Positions 1-7,366 of a DNA stretch of 64,000 nucleotides are shown in pieces (position 1 is the stretch's first letter; the number at the start of each line of letters is the position of its first letter). The DNA is taken from contig NZ_MTQO01000054.1 of the NCBI RefSeq assembly GCF_001984155.1, positions 868,001 to 932,000 on the forward strand, given 5' to 3'. This stretch comes from Actinosynnema sp. ALI-1.44 (GTDB lineage: Bacteria > Actinomycetota > Actinomycetes > Mycobacteriales > Pseudonocardiaceae). The notes beneath the pieces are model-generated. The model was not told the origin of the DNA. It saw only the letters and a list, made by a program, of their open reading frames with translations, and made no database searches. The position numbers and the translations under genes were made by a program.

Positions 1-195
1 GTCGTCGCCGGAGGCGAGACGTCGGGCGCGGTCGTCGGAGCACTCGGGATCACCGGCGGCGCTGTCGGCGCGGAGGCCGACGTCGGCGTGCCGTGGATCC
101 ATCCGGTCGGCAGGCCGGACCTGGCTCTGCTGCTGAAATCCGGCAACTTCGGCCACGTCGGCCTGCTCGTCACGGCCTCTGGGGAGGGCGAATGA
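1..195 (+). CDS. otnK: 3' end of a four-carbon acid sugar kinase (OtnK/DUF1537 family)
   Basis: Only the last 64 codons are in the window; the frame is open from base 1 and stops at 193-195. The tail carries the family's C-terminal signatures GGETSGAVV and LALLLKSGNFG, which form the nucleotide-binding end of the OtnK fold. OtnK enzymes phosphorylate 3-oxo-tetronates (four-carbon sugar acids), and the product is decarboxylated by OtnC. The next gene is an OtnC homologue that starts inside the stop region of this one (ATG at 192), so the two steps are translationally coupled. The assignment rests on the C-terminal motif plus the OtnC neighbour; the exact substrate (erythronate, threonate or other) cannot be read here. 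Confidence 0.8.
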   Translation, partial: VVAGGETSGAVVGALGITGGAVGAEADVGVPWIHPVGRPDLALLLKSGNFGHVGLLVTASGEGE

Positions 196-806
196 TTCGC
201 GAACGCGACATGCTGGTGACCGCCGCCCGAACGCTGTACGCGCGCGGCCTCACGCACGGCAGCACCGGGAACGTCTCGGTCCGAGTCGGCGACAAGATCC
301 TGGTCACGCCAACCGGGTGCAAGCTCGGCACGCTACTGCCCGGAGAACTGTCCACTATCGACCTGAACGGCAACCACCTCGACGGGCCGAGACCGTCCAA
401 AGAGGCCTTCCTGCATGCGATCGTTCTACGGCAACGCCCGGACGCGAATGCCGTGGTGCACACGCATTCCACGTACACGGCGGCGGTGTCGTGTCTGGAC
501 GGTCTCGACCCGGCCGACGCGATCCCGCCGCTGACAGCGTATTTCGCGATGCGTGTTGGCAAGCTCCCTCTGCTTCCGTACTATGCGCCTGGAGACACAG
601 ACATCTCCGCCGCCGTGACCGACGCGGCCACGGATCATCGGGCGTTTCTGCTCAGCAATCACGGACCGGTCATCGCCGGAGCAGATCTCGGCACGGCCAT
701 GGACGTGCTCGACGAGATCGAACACACAGCCAAGATCTTCCTGCTGCTGCACGGCATGCGCACCCGGCCGTTGACCGAGCGGCAACGGCAGGACCTTGTT
801 CAATGA
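192..806 (+). CDS. otnC: 3-oxo-tetronate 4-phosphate decarboxylase (OtnC), class II aldolase
   Basis: A 204-residue class II aldolase/adducin-family protein. The N-terminal GSTGNVSVRV stretch is the phosphate-binding loop of this fold, and the metal ligands are visible as HTHS (residues ~94-97) and a second His in SNHGP near residue 155. OtnC decarboxylates 3-oxo-tetronate 4-phosphate to dihydroxyacetone phosphate, downstream of OtnK. I chose ATG 192 because it overlaps the otnK stop and gives the usual family length; a longer open frame exists upstream but lies inside otnK. The gene is followed after 16 bases by a solute-binding protein in the same direction, so one operon for uptake and breakdown of a sugar acid is likely. 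Confidence 0.85.
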   Translation: MIRERDMLVTAARTLYARGLTHGSTGNVSVRVGDKILVTPTGCKLGTLLPGELSTIDLNGNHLDGPRPSKEAFLHAIVLRQRPDANAVVHTHSTYTAAVSCLDGLDPADAIPPLTAYFAMRVGKLPLLPYYAPGDTDISAAVTDAATDHRAFLLSNHGPVIAGADLGTAMDVLDEIEHTAKIFLLLHGMRTRPLTERQRQDLVQ

Positions 807-822
807 CGAACGGACATCCAGC

Positions 823-1488
823 ATGATCACCTTGTTCAGCGTCCTCGCGGTGAAGAAAGCCGTCGAAGAACTGGTTCCCGTGTTCACGGCGGAAACCGGG
901 ATCGCGGTGGAGACCGTGTTCGACCCCACCACTGTGCTGATGAAGCGGATCGAAGCGGGCGCGCAGCCGGACGTGATCGTCGCGGTGACCGAAAGCGTTG
1001 CCACGCTTGGTCAACCGATCGTGCCCGTCGCCAAGGTCGGCGTCGGTGTCGCGGTCGGGCCCGACGTGTCCGTTCCCGACATCTCGGCGGTTCCGGTGTT
1101 GCGCGAGACCCTGACGTCGGCCCGCTCGGTCGCGTACTCCCGGACCGGTGCCAGCGGCATCTACTTCGCGACCCTGATCGAACACCTCGGCATCGCCGAC
1201 GAGGTCAACGCTCGCGCGACCGTGGTGGAGAAGGGGTTCACCGCACTCGCTCTGCTGGACGGCCGGGCGGACCTCGCGATCCAGCAGATGAGCGAACTCA
1301 AGTTCGTCCCCGAGGCGCGGGTGGTCGGTCCACTGCCCGAAGAGGTCCAGCACTACAGCGATTTCTCGGTCGCCGTCGGCACCGGTGCGGCCCCGGACGC
1401 CACCCGGCTGCGCGACTTCCTCTGTGGACAGTTGGCGAGGGAGGCGTACACTCGGGCCGGTCTGGCACCAGCCGAAGGTGACGAGTGA
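823..1488 (+). CDS. ModA-like periplasmic-binding-fold protein without a signal peptide
   Basis: A 221-residue protein of the type 2 periplasmic-binding fold, similar in pattern to molybdate-binding ModA: it opens with LFSVLAVKKAVEELVPVF and has SRTGASGIYF in the middle and LADLAIQQ-like hinge sequence near residue 155. Unlike true ModA there is no signal peptide or lipobox; the protein starts directly with the first beta strand. The ATG at 823 was chosen over an upstream TTG at 796 because the TTG lies inside otnC. The stop overlaps the start of the permease gene (TGATG at 1486-1490). It may be a cytoplasmic ligand sensor or an unsecreted remnant of a transporter receptor; the ligand is unknown. 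Confidence 0.65.
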   Translation: MITLFSVLAVKKAVEELVPVFTAETGIAVETVFDPTTVLMKRIEAGAQPDVIVAVTESVATLGQPIVPVAKVGVGVAVGPDVSVPDISAVPVLRETLTSARSVAYSRTGASGIYFATLIEHLGIADEVNARATVVEKGFTALALLDGRADLAIQQMSELKFVPEARVVGPLPEEVQHYSDFSVAVGTGAAPDATRLRDFLCGQLAREAYTRAGLAPAEGDE

Positions 1489-2825
1489 TGAACGCGATCT
1501 ACGCCTTAGGCGCCTTCATCCTGACCATCGTCGTGTGGAACGCCGTGTTCAAGCGGAACATCGGCGAGGCCATGGCTGTCGGGTTCGTCGTCACCGCCGC
1601 GTTCGCCGGGGCGGACGCCTTCGCGGTCGGCTGGAAGAGCCTGGTCGACGGGCTCAAGTCGGAGATCACCTTCGCCGCGCTGGCCTTCGTGTTCGTCAGC
1701 GAACTGCTGACCAGGACCGGTCTCGTCGGCCGGATGGTCGACATCCTCAGCTCGGTCCTCGGCCGGTACCGCGGCGGATCGGCCTACGCCGCGACCGTCG
1801 CGTCCGGACTGTTCGGAGCGGTGGCGCACAACGGCGCCGCGATCGTGGCGACCATCGGTTCGATCACCATTCCCTGGATGAAGCGGTCCAAGGCCAGCGG
1901 GGAGACGGCGGCGCTGGTGCTGTCCGGGAACGCCGGTGTCGGCGCCACGTTCCCCTTCAGCGGCGCGTTCTTCGTCCTGCTCGCGGCGCCGACCGTGCTG
2001 CCGGTGCTCAGCTCGGGCGACATCGTCGCGGCGATGTTCATCACCGGGATCTGGATGGTCCTGATGCGGGTGGTCGTCGCGGCGGTGATCGTCCGCAAAC
2101 GCGGTGTCGGCGCGATGGCCGCGGCCGACATCCGTCCACTCCGGACCTCGTTCCGGGCGGGCTGGCCTTCCCTGGTGGTCCTCGGCTCCATAGCCTTGCC
2201 GATCATCGTCGCGTCGGGGAGCCTCGTGGTCAGCCGGACCGGGCTGGACGCGGACGACGTGATCCCGCTGCTGATCTGGCTGCCGGTCGTGATGCTGCTG
2301 GTCGGCCTGGTCGTCGAGCGCAAGGCGTTGCCGCGGGGCCGTTCCCAGTGGTGGTCGTTGCTGGGCGAGGTCAGCCCGAAACTCGGCCTCGTCGGGATGA
2401 CGATGATCGCGGCTTTCGCGGCGTCGAACGTGCTCAACACGCTCGGGCTGGGCAAGCAGCTCACGCCGTACCTGACCGGTCTGACCGGCGTGCCGAAGGT
2501 GGTCGCGGCCATCGTGGTGGGTCTGGTGATCGTGATCGTCGCCGGTCCGCTCAACACGACGTCCACAGTGGCCGCCGTCGGGCCGGTCGCGTTCGTCGCG
2601 CTGACCACCGCCGGGATCCACCCGGCGGTGGCCTTCGCCGCCATCCTCGTCTGGGCGTCGTCGGAGGGCTGTTCCCCGCCCGGCGCGGCACCGCTCTACG
2701 TCGCCGCGGGGATCGCGGAGATCAACCCGGTCCGCATCTTCGTCCCCGTGGTGCTCTACTACCTGATCCCGACGCTGATCACCGGCATCCTGCTGGCCGT
2801 CGGCATTCTCTGGATCCCGACGTGA
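1488..2825 (+). CDS. DctM-like/TRAP large-permease family transporter
   Basis: A 445-residue polytopic membrane protein with roughly 11-12 hydrophobic segments. The C-terminal motif SSEGCSPPGAAPLYVAAGI resembles the conserved re-entrant region of DctM-type permeases, where a proline/glycine-rich loop precedes the last helices. Transporters of this group move small carboxylates using an ion gradient. The start overlaps the stop of the binding-protein gene (TGATG), and a 74-residue two-helix protein follows 11 bases downstream, mimicking the large-permease/small-subunit pairing of TRAP systems. With OtnK and OtnC upstream the likely cargo is a four-carbon sugar acid, by inference. A GntP/Na+:H+ antiporter-like superfamily member is the main alternative. 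Confidence 0.65.
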   Translation: MNAIYALGAFILTIVVWNAVFKRNIGEAMAVGFVVTAAFAGADAFAVGWKSLVDGLKSEITFAALAFVFVSELLTRTGLVGRMVDILSSVLGRYRGGSAYAATVASGLFGAVAHNGAAIVATIGSITIPWMKRSKASGETAALVLSGNAGVGATFPFSGAFFVLLAAPTVLPVLSSGDIVAAMFITGIWMVLMRVVVAAVIVRKRGVGAMAAADIRPLRTSFRAGWPSLVVLGSIALPIIVASGSLVVSRTGLDADDVIPLLIWLPVVMLLVGLVVERKALPRGRSQWWSLLGEVSPKLGLVGMTMIAAFAASNVLNTLGLGKQLTPYLTGLTGVPKVVAAIVVGLVIVIVAGPLNTTSTVAAVGPVAFVALTTAGIHPAVAFAAILVWASSEGCSPPGAAPLYVAAGIAEINPVRIFVPVVLYYLIPTLITGILLAVGILWIPT

Positions 2826-2836
2826 AGGGAGCCGAC

Positions 2837-3061
2837 ATGCGCACAGTCCTGCTGACCGCGTCCCGCGTCCTGCTGGCCGTGTTCCTGATCGGCGGCATCG
2901 CCGTGACACTGGGGCAGACCATCGGCATCGTCACCGGATCCGGCCCGCTGGTCGAGGTCTTCGGAACATCGGTGGCCGACGCCGCCTGCGTCACCGCCGG
3001 GATCGCAAGCGTCCTGGCCTACCTCCTGGTCTACACAGGAGAGAAGATCCAGGACGACTGA
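2837..3061 (+). CDS. Small two-helix membrane protein, possible small permease subunit
   Basis: A 74-residue protein with two hydrophobic segments (residues ~8-27 and ~43-64) joined by a short polar loop and ending in a charged tail, EKIQDD. It follows the permease by 11 bases and ends just before a strong hairpin, so it is the last gene of the operon. It is much shorter than a classical DctQ (four helices, ~160 residues), so it is either a reduced partner of the permease or an unrelated membrane protein. The ATG at 2837 is preceded by AAGGGAG, a good ribosome binding site. No enzyme motif is visible. Confidence 0.6.
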   Translation: MRTVLLTASRVLLAVFLIGGIAVTLGQTIGIVTGSGPLVEVFGTSVADAACVTAGIASVLAYLLVYTGEKIQDD

Positions 3062-3067
3062 ACAACC

Positions 3068-3108
3068 CTCGTGAGTGTTTGGTTCTAACCGGACTAAACA
3101 CTCACGAG
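3068..3108. terminator. Perfect 13-bp inverted repeat, likely bidirectional terminator
   Basis: Arms CTCGTGAGTGTTT (3068-3080) and AAACACTCACGAG (3096-3108) are perfect complements around a 15-base loop. The element sits 7 bases after the operon stop and 27 bases before the end of the opposing hydrolase remnant, which fits a terminator serving both strands. There is no U-tract, which is common for actinomycete terminators. The same motif may be a dispersed repeat in this genome. Confidence 0.7.
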
Positions 3109-3134
3109 CCGAACATCGCCCCGCACCTGGCGTC

Positions 3135-3545
3135 TCACGGACTCGCCCCGATGGAGATCTCGGAGGGCAACGTCCGGTGCACGGGACACTTGTCGGTGAG
3201 CAGGTGGTTGGCCCCGTCAAGGGCGACGAACGACTTGGGGTGATGTGCGGCGTCGAAGATCCGCCGCGCATTGTCGATCCCCACGTACTCGTCGACAGGG
3301 GAGTGCATCACCAGAAGCGGCCTTGAGCCCAGCGATCCGCTCGGCCTGCGGCTGCTCGGCGATGTCGTCGAGGAACTGACGGCGAATCCGAAAAGTCCGC
3401 CCGGCGAGCACAACCTCAGCCTCACCCCGCGCCTCGATCTCGGCCCGCGAGTCCCCGATCAGCTGGAGAACATGTGCCGGATCAGCAGGAGCCCCAATGG
3501 TGGCAACAGGACGGACCTCGGGCAACCGACTCGCGAGCTGGTGGA
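3135..3545 (-). pseudogene. Remnant of an alpha/beta hydrolase-OsmC fusion protein, frameshifted and internally deleted
   Basis: The minus strand encodes hydrolase-like sequence: LPEVRPVATIGAPADPAHV, then after a frameshift near 3360 [20 protein letters not shown] and [14 protein letters not shown]. That is followed immediately, near 3195, by [15 protein letters not shown] and a stop. The last piece is the C-terminal signature of OsmC peroxiredoxins (the DKCPVHRTL cysteine motif). In the fused family the hydrolase precedes OsmC by well over 100 residues, so the central part of the fusion has been deleted here. The N-terminus is also missing upstream of about 3545. It is therefore a dead, collapsed gene. 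The frameshift, the internal deletion and the missing start are all seen directly; the family is inferred from motifs. Confidence 0.6.
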
Positions 3546-3723
3546 TGGGCGGTATCCCAGACGTGCCGTATTCTCGCTCGAACGGTGTGGTCTGGTCGAG
3601 GCACCCACACCATCCGGCAGATGGGCGATCTCGTGCTCAACCTGTCCCCTCCGGAGGAAGCGCCGGTGACCCGGCTCGACCTGGAACCACGGGTACTGGT
3701 CGCTCCGCGTACGTGAGCGGCGA

Positions 3724-3837
3724 TCACCTGGTGGCGGCTGTGCCCAGCTGGGCCAGGACCACGCCGAGAACAACACCGACGCAGACTGCCCACAGCGCGA
3801 TCCGAATCAGGGTGCGTATCGAGCACTGGATCCTCAT
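3724..3837 (-). CDS. Small membrane protein, 37 residues
   Basis: The product is short with one clear transmembrane segment: after a basic start MRIQCSIRTLIRIAL come WAVCVGVVLGVVLAQLG and a short polar end. A strong GGAGGG lies 7 bases upstream of the ATG. The start overlaps the TGA of an upstream open frame (ATGA at 3834-3837), suggesting translational coupling. I do not recognise the family. The RBS and the amphipathic/hydrophobic composition argue for a real small protein, but the surroundings are gene debris, so it may be a survivor of a broken operon. Confidence 0.4.
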   Translation of the reverse strand: MRIQCSIRTLIRIALWAVCVGVVLGVVLAQLGTAATR

Positions 3838-4010
3838 CTGTCTGCCCTCCGAGACAGGGGTTGATCGCGTTGCCAGCGGGCGAGCTGGTTCTCGAACGCG
3901 ACATGCCCGTCCATCCCCTCGCGATAGACGCGCTGGACTCGGTCCAGGGTGTCGTTATCGAGGCTGGAGGGTCGGGCGCCGGCCAGCAGGTGCTGTTGTT
4001 CGGCTGCGCG
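3834..4010 (-). pseudogene. 3' fragment of an unknown gene upstream of the 37-residue ORF
   Basis: Reading leftward in the frame that stops at 3834, a coding-like, charged, codon-biased stretch is visible (DRVQRVYREGMDGHVAFENQ, then LARWQRDQPLSRRADR). No start codon with a ribosome binding site precedes it; upstream of about 4010 the sequence loses coding character. The stop overlaps the start of the 37-residue membrane protein. It looks like the C-terminus of a gene whose front was lost. The family is not recognised. Confidence 0.3.
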
Positions 4011-4162
4011 CCTTGGGCAAAGTCGCCGCGCCTGCCGCTGGTGAAGCGGCTGCCAGCAAAGCGGCAGCCGCCAAAGTGGTACCGAACAAACGAGTTTCGT
4101 GCCGAACAGCTATACGGATACCCGGCAGCGACTCAGTGGGGCGGTGACAGCGAGCCGACAGT

Positions 4163-5134
4163 TCATGTTCCGGAAGACGACATCAGGTTGGCGCCGAGAG
4201 AACGGAGGCGGTCGGTGATCTCGGCCGGAGCGTCCAGGGTGAACCCGGCGCCGAGCGCGGCGATCGCCGCGATGTGCTGGACCACCAGCTCCGGGGAGTC
4301 CGCACTGAGCCGGACCGAGCATTCCCCCGGCCCGGTGTCGGCGACCCCCCAGCGGAATGGGCCGAACACTCCGGCGCGCACGGCCTCGGCTGACATGCGC
4401 ACGGCCATGACCGCGGTGTACCGGTAGGACGCCCGTGCGAACACCGTGGCGACGTAGTCGGCCGCGGTCTCGGCGGGCAGCTCGCGTGGGCTGAACCGCC
4501 GATGCGTGGCCAACGGCCGCTCGAGCCGGTCGATCCGGAAGGTCCGCCAATCATCCCGATCGAGGTCGAAAGCCAGCAGGTACCAGCGCCCGCCGAATGT
4601 CACCAGTTCGCGTGGCTCGACCCGCCGGGTGCTGGGGGAGCCGTCGCGGCTGCGGTAGTCGAACGACAAGACCTCCTGGTCACGGCAGCACGCGGCCAAC
4701 AACGCCAGCGTCGGCGGGTCGACCTGCGGCAGGCCCTGGTTCGGGATTGCCGTGGTGGTGCCGGTGATCGCGGCGAGCCGGGGCCGCAGCCGGGCAGGCA
4801 GCACTTGTTCCAGCTTCGCGAACGCCCGCATCGAACTGTCCGGCGCGCCTGCGGTGCTCCCGGCGGCGGTCACCAGGCCGATGGCGATCGCGATGGCCTC
4901 CTCGTCATCCAGCAGCAGGGGAGGGATATTGCGGCCTGACCGGAGCCGGTAACCACCGGCGGTGCCGGTCGTCCCGTCGACGGGGTAGTCCAGGGCCCGC
5001 AGCCGGTCGATGTCCCGCCGGACGGTCCGGCCGGTCACGCCGAGCCGTTCGGCCAGTTCGGTCCCCGACCATTCGCGTCTGCTCTGCAGCAGCGACAGCA
5101 GGCGCAACATCCGGCCCGGCATGTCCTTACTCAC
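4163..5134 (-). CDS. WYL-domain transcriptional regulator (DeoR-like HTH)
   Basis: A 323-residue regulator. An N-terminal winged helix-turn-helix of the HTH_11 type spans residues ~8-60 (ELAERLGVTGRTVRRDIDRL), followed by the linker and WYL domain with FGGRWYLLAFDLDRDDWRTF near residues 190-210 and a C-terminal WCX extension. WYL domains sense small ligands or nucleic acids. The GTG start at 5134 is set by an excellent AAGGAGG 5 bases upstream. The gene is divergent from the FAD oxidoreductase with a 51-bp spacer holding a perfect palindrome that overlaps this gene's own ribosome binding site, so autorepression and control of the oxidoreductase are likely. Confidence 0.9.
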   Translation of the reverse strand: MSKDMPGRMLRLLSLLQSRREWSGTELAERLGVTGRTVRRDIDRLRALDYPVDGTTGTAGGYRLRSGRNIPPLLLDDEEAIAIAIGLVTAAGSTAGAPDSSMRAFAKLEQVLPARLRPRLAAITGTTTAIPNQGLPQVDPPTLALLAACCRDQEVLSFDYRSRDGSPSTRRVEPRELVTFGGRWYLLAFDLDRDDWRTFRIDRLERPLATHRRFSPRELPAETAADYVATVFARASYRYTAVMAVRMSAEAVRAGVFGPFRWGVADTGPGECSVRLSADSPELVVQHIAAIAALGAGFTLDAPAEITDRLRSLGANLMSSSGT

Positions 5135-5141
5135 CCGACCT

Positions 5142-5168
5142 CCTTGCGGACAGTCTATGTCCGCAAGG
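5142..5168. promoter_or_regulatory. Palindromic operator between the WYL regulator and the FAD oxidoreductase
   Basis: CCTTGCGGACA (5142-5152) and TGTCCGCAAGG (5158-5168) form a perfect 11-bp inverted repeat with a 5-bp spacer. It is the most symmetric element of the 51-bp divergent intergenic region and covers part of the regulator's Shine-Dalgarno sequence. This spacing and position fit a dimeric WYL/HTH regulator binding site, by inference. Confidence 0.65.
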
Positions 5169-5185
5169 CTACTTAATGTGAGGCC

Positions 5186-6532
5186 ATGACCAAAGCACTC
5201 ACCACCAACGGCCCTGTCCTCCTCCCGGGGACGGACGGATTCGACGAGGAGGCCACCGGGTACCAGCTCAACCGCCCGCACCGGCCGTCGCTCATCGCCG
5301 GTGTCACCAGCACGCAGGATGTGCGTGACGCCGTGGCGTACGCGAACCGCACCGGCGCCAAGGTCGCCGTGCAGTTCAGCGGGCATGGGCGTGGGGCCGG
5401 GCTGGAGGGCGGCGTGCTGATCAGCACCCGCCGGATGTCCGGTGTCCGTGTCGACCCGCAGGCCCGCACCGCGTGGGTGGAGGCCGGAGCGTCCTGGCAG
5501 CAGGTGGTCGACGCGACCGCGCCGCACGGCCTCGCGCCGCTGTCCGGAAGCTCACCCGGCGTCGGTGCGGTGTCCTACACACTGAACGGCGGAATCGGGC
5601 TGCTCGGGCGCCGATACGGGTACGCCTCGGACTGGGTGCGCCGCTTCGAGCTGGTCACCGCCGACGGCGGCGTGCAGGAGGTCACCCCTGGCTCCGAGCT
5701 GTTCTGGGCGTTGCGGGGTGGTGGCGGCAGCTTCGGCATGGTGACCGGGATGGAAATCGGGCTGGTTCCGGTCGCCCGGCTGTACGGCGGTGGGCTGTAC
5801 TTCGATCTTGCCCAGACCCCGGACATCATGGACGTCTGGCACGAGTGGACCCACACGGTGCCGGAAGAGATGACCTCGGCGGTGTCCGTGCTGTCCTATC
5901 CGGACGCTCCGATGTTCCCGGAACACTTGCGGGGCAGGCACGTCGCGCAAGTCCAGGTCTCCTACGCCGGATCCGCCGACGATGGTGCGCGGCTGGTGCG
6001 GCCCTTGCGGGCAGCAGGACCGGTCCTCGCCGACAAATTGCGTGAACTGCCGTTCGTGGAGTCGGGCGAGGTGTTCGACGAGCCGAAGCAGCCGCATCCC
6101 TACCGGTCGGAGCACCGGCTGCTGAACGGGCTCGACTCACAGGCCCTCGCCAAACTCGTGTCACTGGCCGGTCCGTCGGCCCCGGCGTTCTCGGTGATCG
6201 TGCTGCGGCATCTCGGTGGCGCACTCGCCCGGTCGCCCGAGATCCCGAGCGTGGTGGCGCACCGGGACGCCGCGTACTCCCTGCACGTGCTGTCCATCGT
6301 GGACAACGGAGAGGAGGTGGTTCGGCCGCTGCTGGAGGAGGCCATGGCGCTGGTCGCGGGGCAGGCGATCGGACGGTTGCTCGCCCAAAGCTTCGGACCG
6401 ATGACCGAGGACCACGTCCGGTCCGCGTTCGCCCCCGGGGACTGGCCACGGCTGACCGCGCTGAAAGCGCAGGTCGACCCGGACCGGCGGTGGCACGTCA
6501 ACCATCCGATTCCCGGACGGCAAACCGCGTGA
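5186..6532 (+). CDS. FAD-binding oxidoreductase (PCMH/BBE type)
   Basis: A 448-residue flavoprotein of the berberine-bridge-enzyme-like family. The N-terminal PCMH FAD-binding domain shows QFSGHGRGAG around residue 60, whose His can form the covalent 8-alpha-histidyl FAD link, and the conserved YTLNGGIGLLGRRYGYASDW near 130. The usual Cys of bicovalent members is absent from that second motif, so a monocovalent flavin is expected. The C-terminus has the BBE segment ending in DPDRRWHVNHPIPG. Such enzymes oxidise alcohols, sugars or aromatic substrates; the substrate is unknown. It is transcribed away from the WYL regulator and probably controlled by it. Its 3' end overlaps the stop region of a TetR remnant on the other strand by about 35 bases. 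Confidence 0.85.
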   Translation: MTKALTTNGPVLLPGTDGFDEEATGYQLNRPHRPSLIAGVTSTQDVRDAVAYANRTGAKVAVQFSGHGRGAGLEGGVLISTRRMSGVRVDPQARTAWVEAGASWQQVVDATAPHGLAPLSGSSPGVGAVSYTLNGGIGLLGRRYGYASDWVRRFELVTADGGVQEVTPGSELFWALRGGGGSFGMVTGMEIGLVPVARLYGGGLYFDLAQTPDIMDVWHEWTHTVPEEMTSAVSVLSYPDAPMFPEHLRGRHVAQVQVSYAGSADDGARLVRPLRAAGPVLADKLRELPFVESGEVFDEPKQPHPYRSEHRLLNGLDSQALAKLVSLAGPSAPAFSVIVLRHLGGALARSPEIPSVVAHRDAAYSLHVLSIVDNGEEVVRPLLEEAMALVAGQAIGRLLAQSFGPMTEDHVRSAFAPGDWPRLTALKAQVDPDRRWHVNHPIPGRQTA

Positions 6533-6782
6533 GCATCACGATCAGTTCGTCCCGGAACGCCGGCCGGTCACCGTCCGGGAAGTCGGCCAGGTACCGGTGA
6601 GTCAGCGATTCGGTGGCGGCGATCAGGAACCAGGCGGTCAGGCTCGTCCGGGGCGTCGGGCGGGAGGTTGAGCAGCAGGTCGGCGGCGCGGGCGATGACC
6701 TCGGCGCGGGTGCGGCCGTTGTGGTCGGCGGCGAGGAAGTGGCTGCCGATGGCCGTGCAGAAGGCGATCAGACTGACCAGGA
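6498..6782 (-). pseudogene. C-terminal remnant of a TetR-family regulator
   Basis: The minus strand encodes AFCTAIGSHFLAADHNGRT and ARAADLLLNLPPDAPDE, then, after a one-base frame change near 6643, LTAWFLIAATESLTHRYLAD and a stop at 6498. This matches the ligand-binding C-terminal half of TetR proteins. The DNA-binding N-terminus is missing: upstream of about 6782 the homology ends abruptly. Both the frameshift and the truncation show that it is inactive. Its tail overlaps the 3' end of the FAD oxidoreductase, which suggests the two genes were once convergent neighbours in an intact locus. Confidence 0.5.
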
Positions 6783-6990
6783 CCTACACCGGGCCGCGGC
6801 CCTTCTGGCGTATTCGGTTCCCACCCCGTGTGGATCTGTCGCTGACCAGCACCGTCGTTGGCAACCGGGTGTGATCGTGTCCTGACGGTCGGACGGTCTT
6901 GTTCACTCGAATGGGTGGCTGATCTTCTGATCGATCCTCCGGCAGCGGAGGCTTGCAGTGGCATATCCGTGTCCTGAGAGGCGGAGGACG

Positions 6991-7239
6991 ATGAGCACGC
7001 GGAAGCGGCCACAGTGGCGGCGTGCTGGATGGTGGGAGGATCCGCCGGGCGATCTGGAGGAACCGTTCTGGCCGTTGCTTGACAGCCGGACACCAGAACC
7101 TGCGGGATTGACTGCTGAGCAACGGGCGCAGCGCGAGCGCGGAGCAGCTGTCCAGGCTCGACGTTCACCGCCATCGCAGGGAGGTCGTCAGGACCCGGTG
7201 AACGAGGCACTCAATGCTCGGGAGAACCGGCGATCGTGA
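6991..7239 (+). CDS. Small hypothetical protein, 82 residues
   Basis: ATG 6991 is preceded by GGCGGAGGAC, a good ribosome binding site 4-5 bases upstream. The product is hydrophilic and Trp/Pro-rich at its front (KRPQWRRAGWWEDPPG) and basic at the end. It has no recognisable domain. The coding bias at third positions is high GC but not decisive. It ends before a hairpin at 7313-7350 and converges with another small gene. It could be a genuine small gene or chance; I lean slightly to genuine because of the RBS. Confidence 0.35.
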   Translation: MSTRKRPQWRRAGWWEDPPGDLEEPFWPLLDSRTPEPAGLTAEQRAQRERGAAVQARRSPPSQGGRQDPVNEALNARENRRS

Positions 7240-7312
7240 CTGTGGTGGTTGGTCGACCGCCTGGGTGAGTCGAGACGTCTCGATGGCGTTGACGTTGCCC
7301 GAGATTGTCAGT

Positions 7313-7350
7313 GTCCGCGCAGAACCCCGGTGGGGCGGCTCTGCGCGGAC
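7313..7350. terminator. Hairpin between two convergent small genes
   Basis: GTCCGCGCAGA (7313-7323) and TCTGCGCGGAC (7340-7350) pair perfectly over 11 bp, and the loop holds a further CCCC/GGGG stem. It lies 17 bases downstream of the minus-strand small gene and downstream of the plus-strand one, so it can terminate both. Confidence 0.65.
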
Positions 7351-7366
7351 GGTCCATCGGGGCAGG

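Noticed and set aside
1385-3061. Long Arg/Gly-rich frame on the plus strand across the permease and small membrane gene
   Set aside because: Shadow frame in high-GC DNA; the real genes in another frame have membrane segments and coupled starts.
3497-4147. Plus-strand frames across the debris region 3.5-4.4 kb
   Set aside because: They run over the minus-strand small membrane gene and gene fragment and into the WYL gene; composition suggests shadows.
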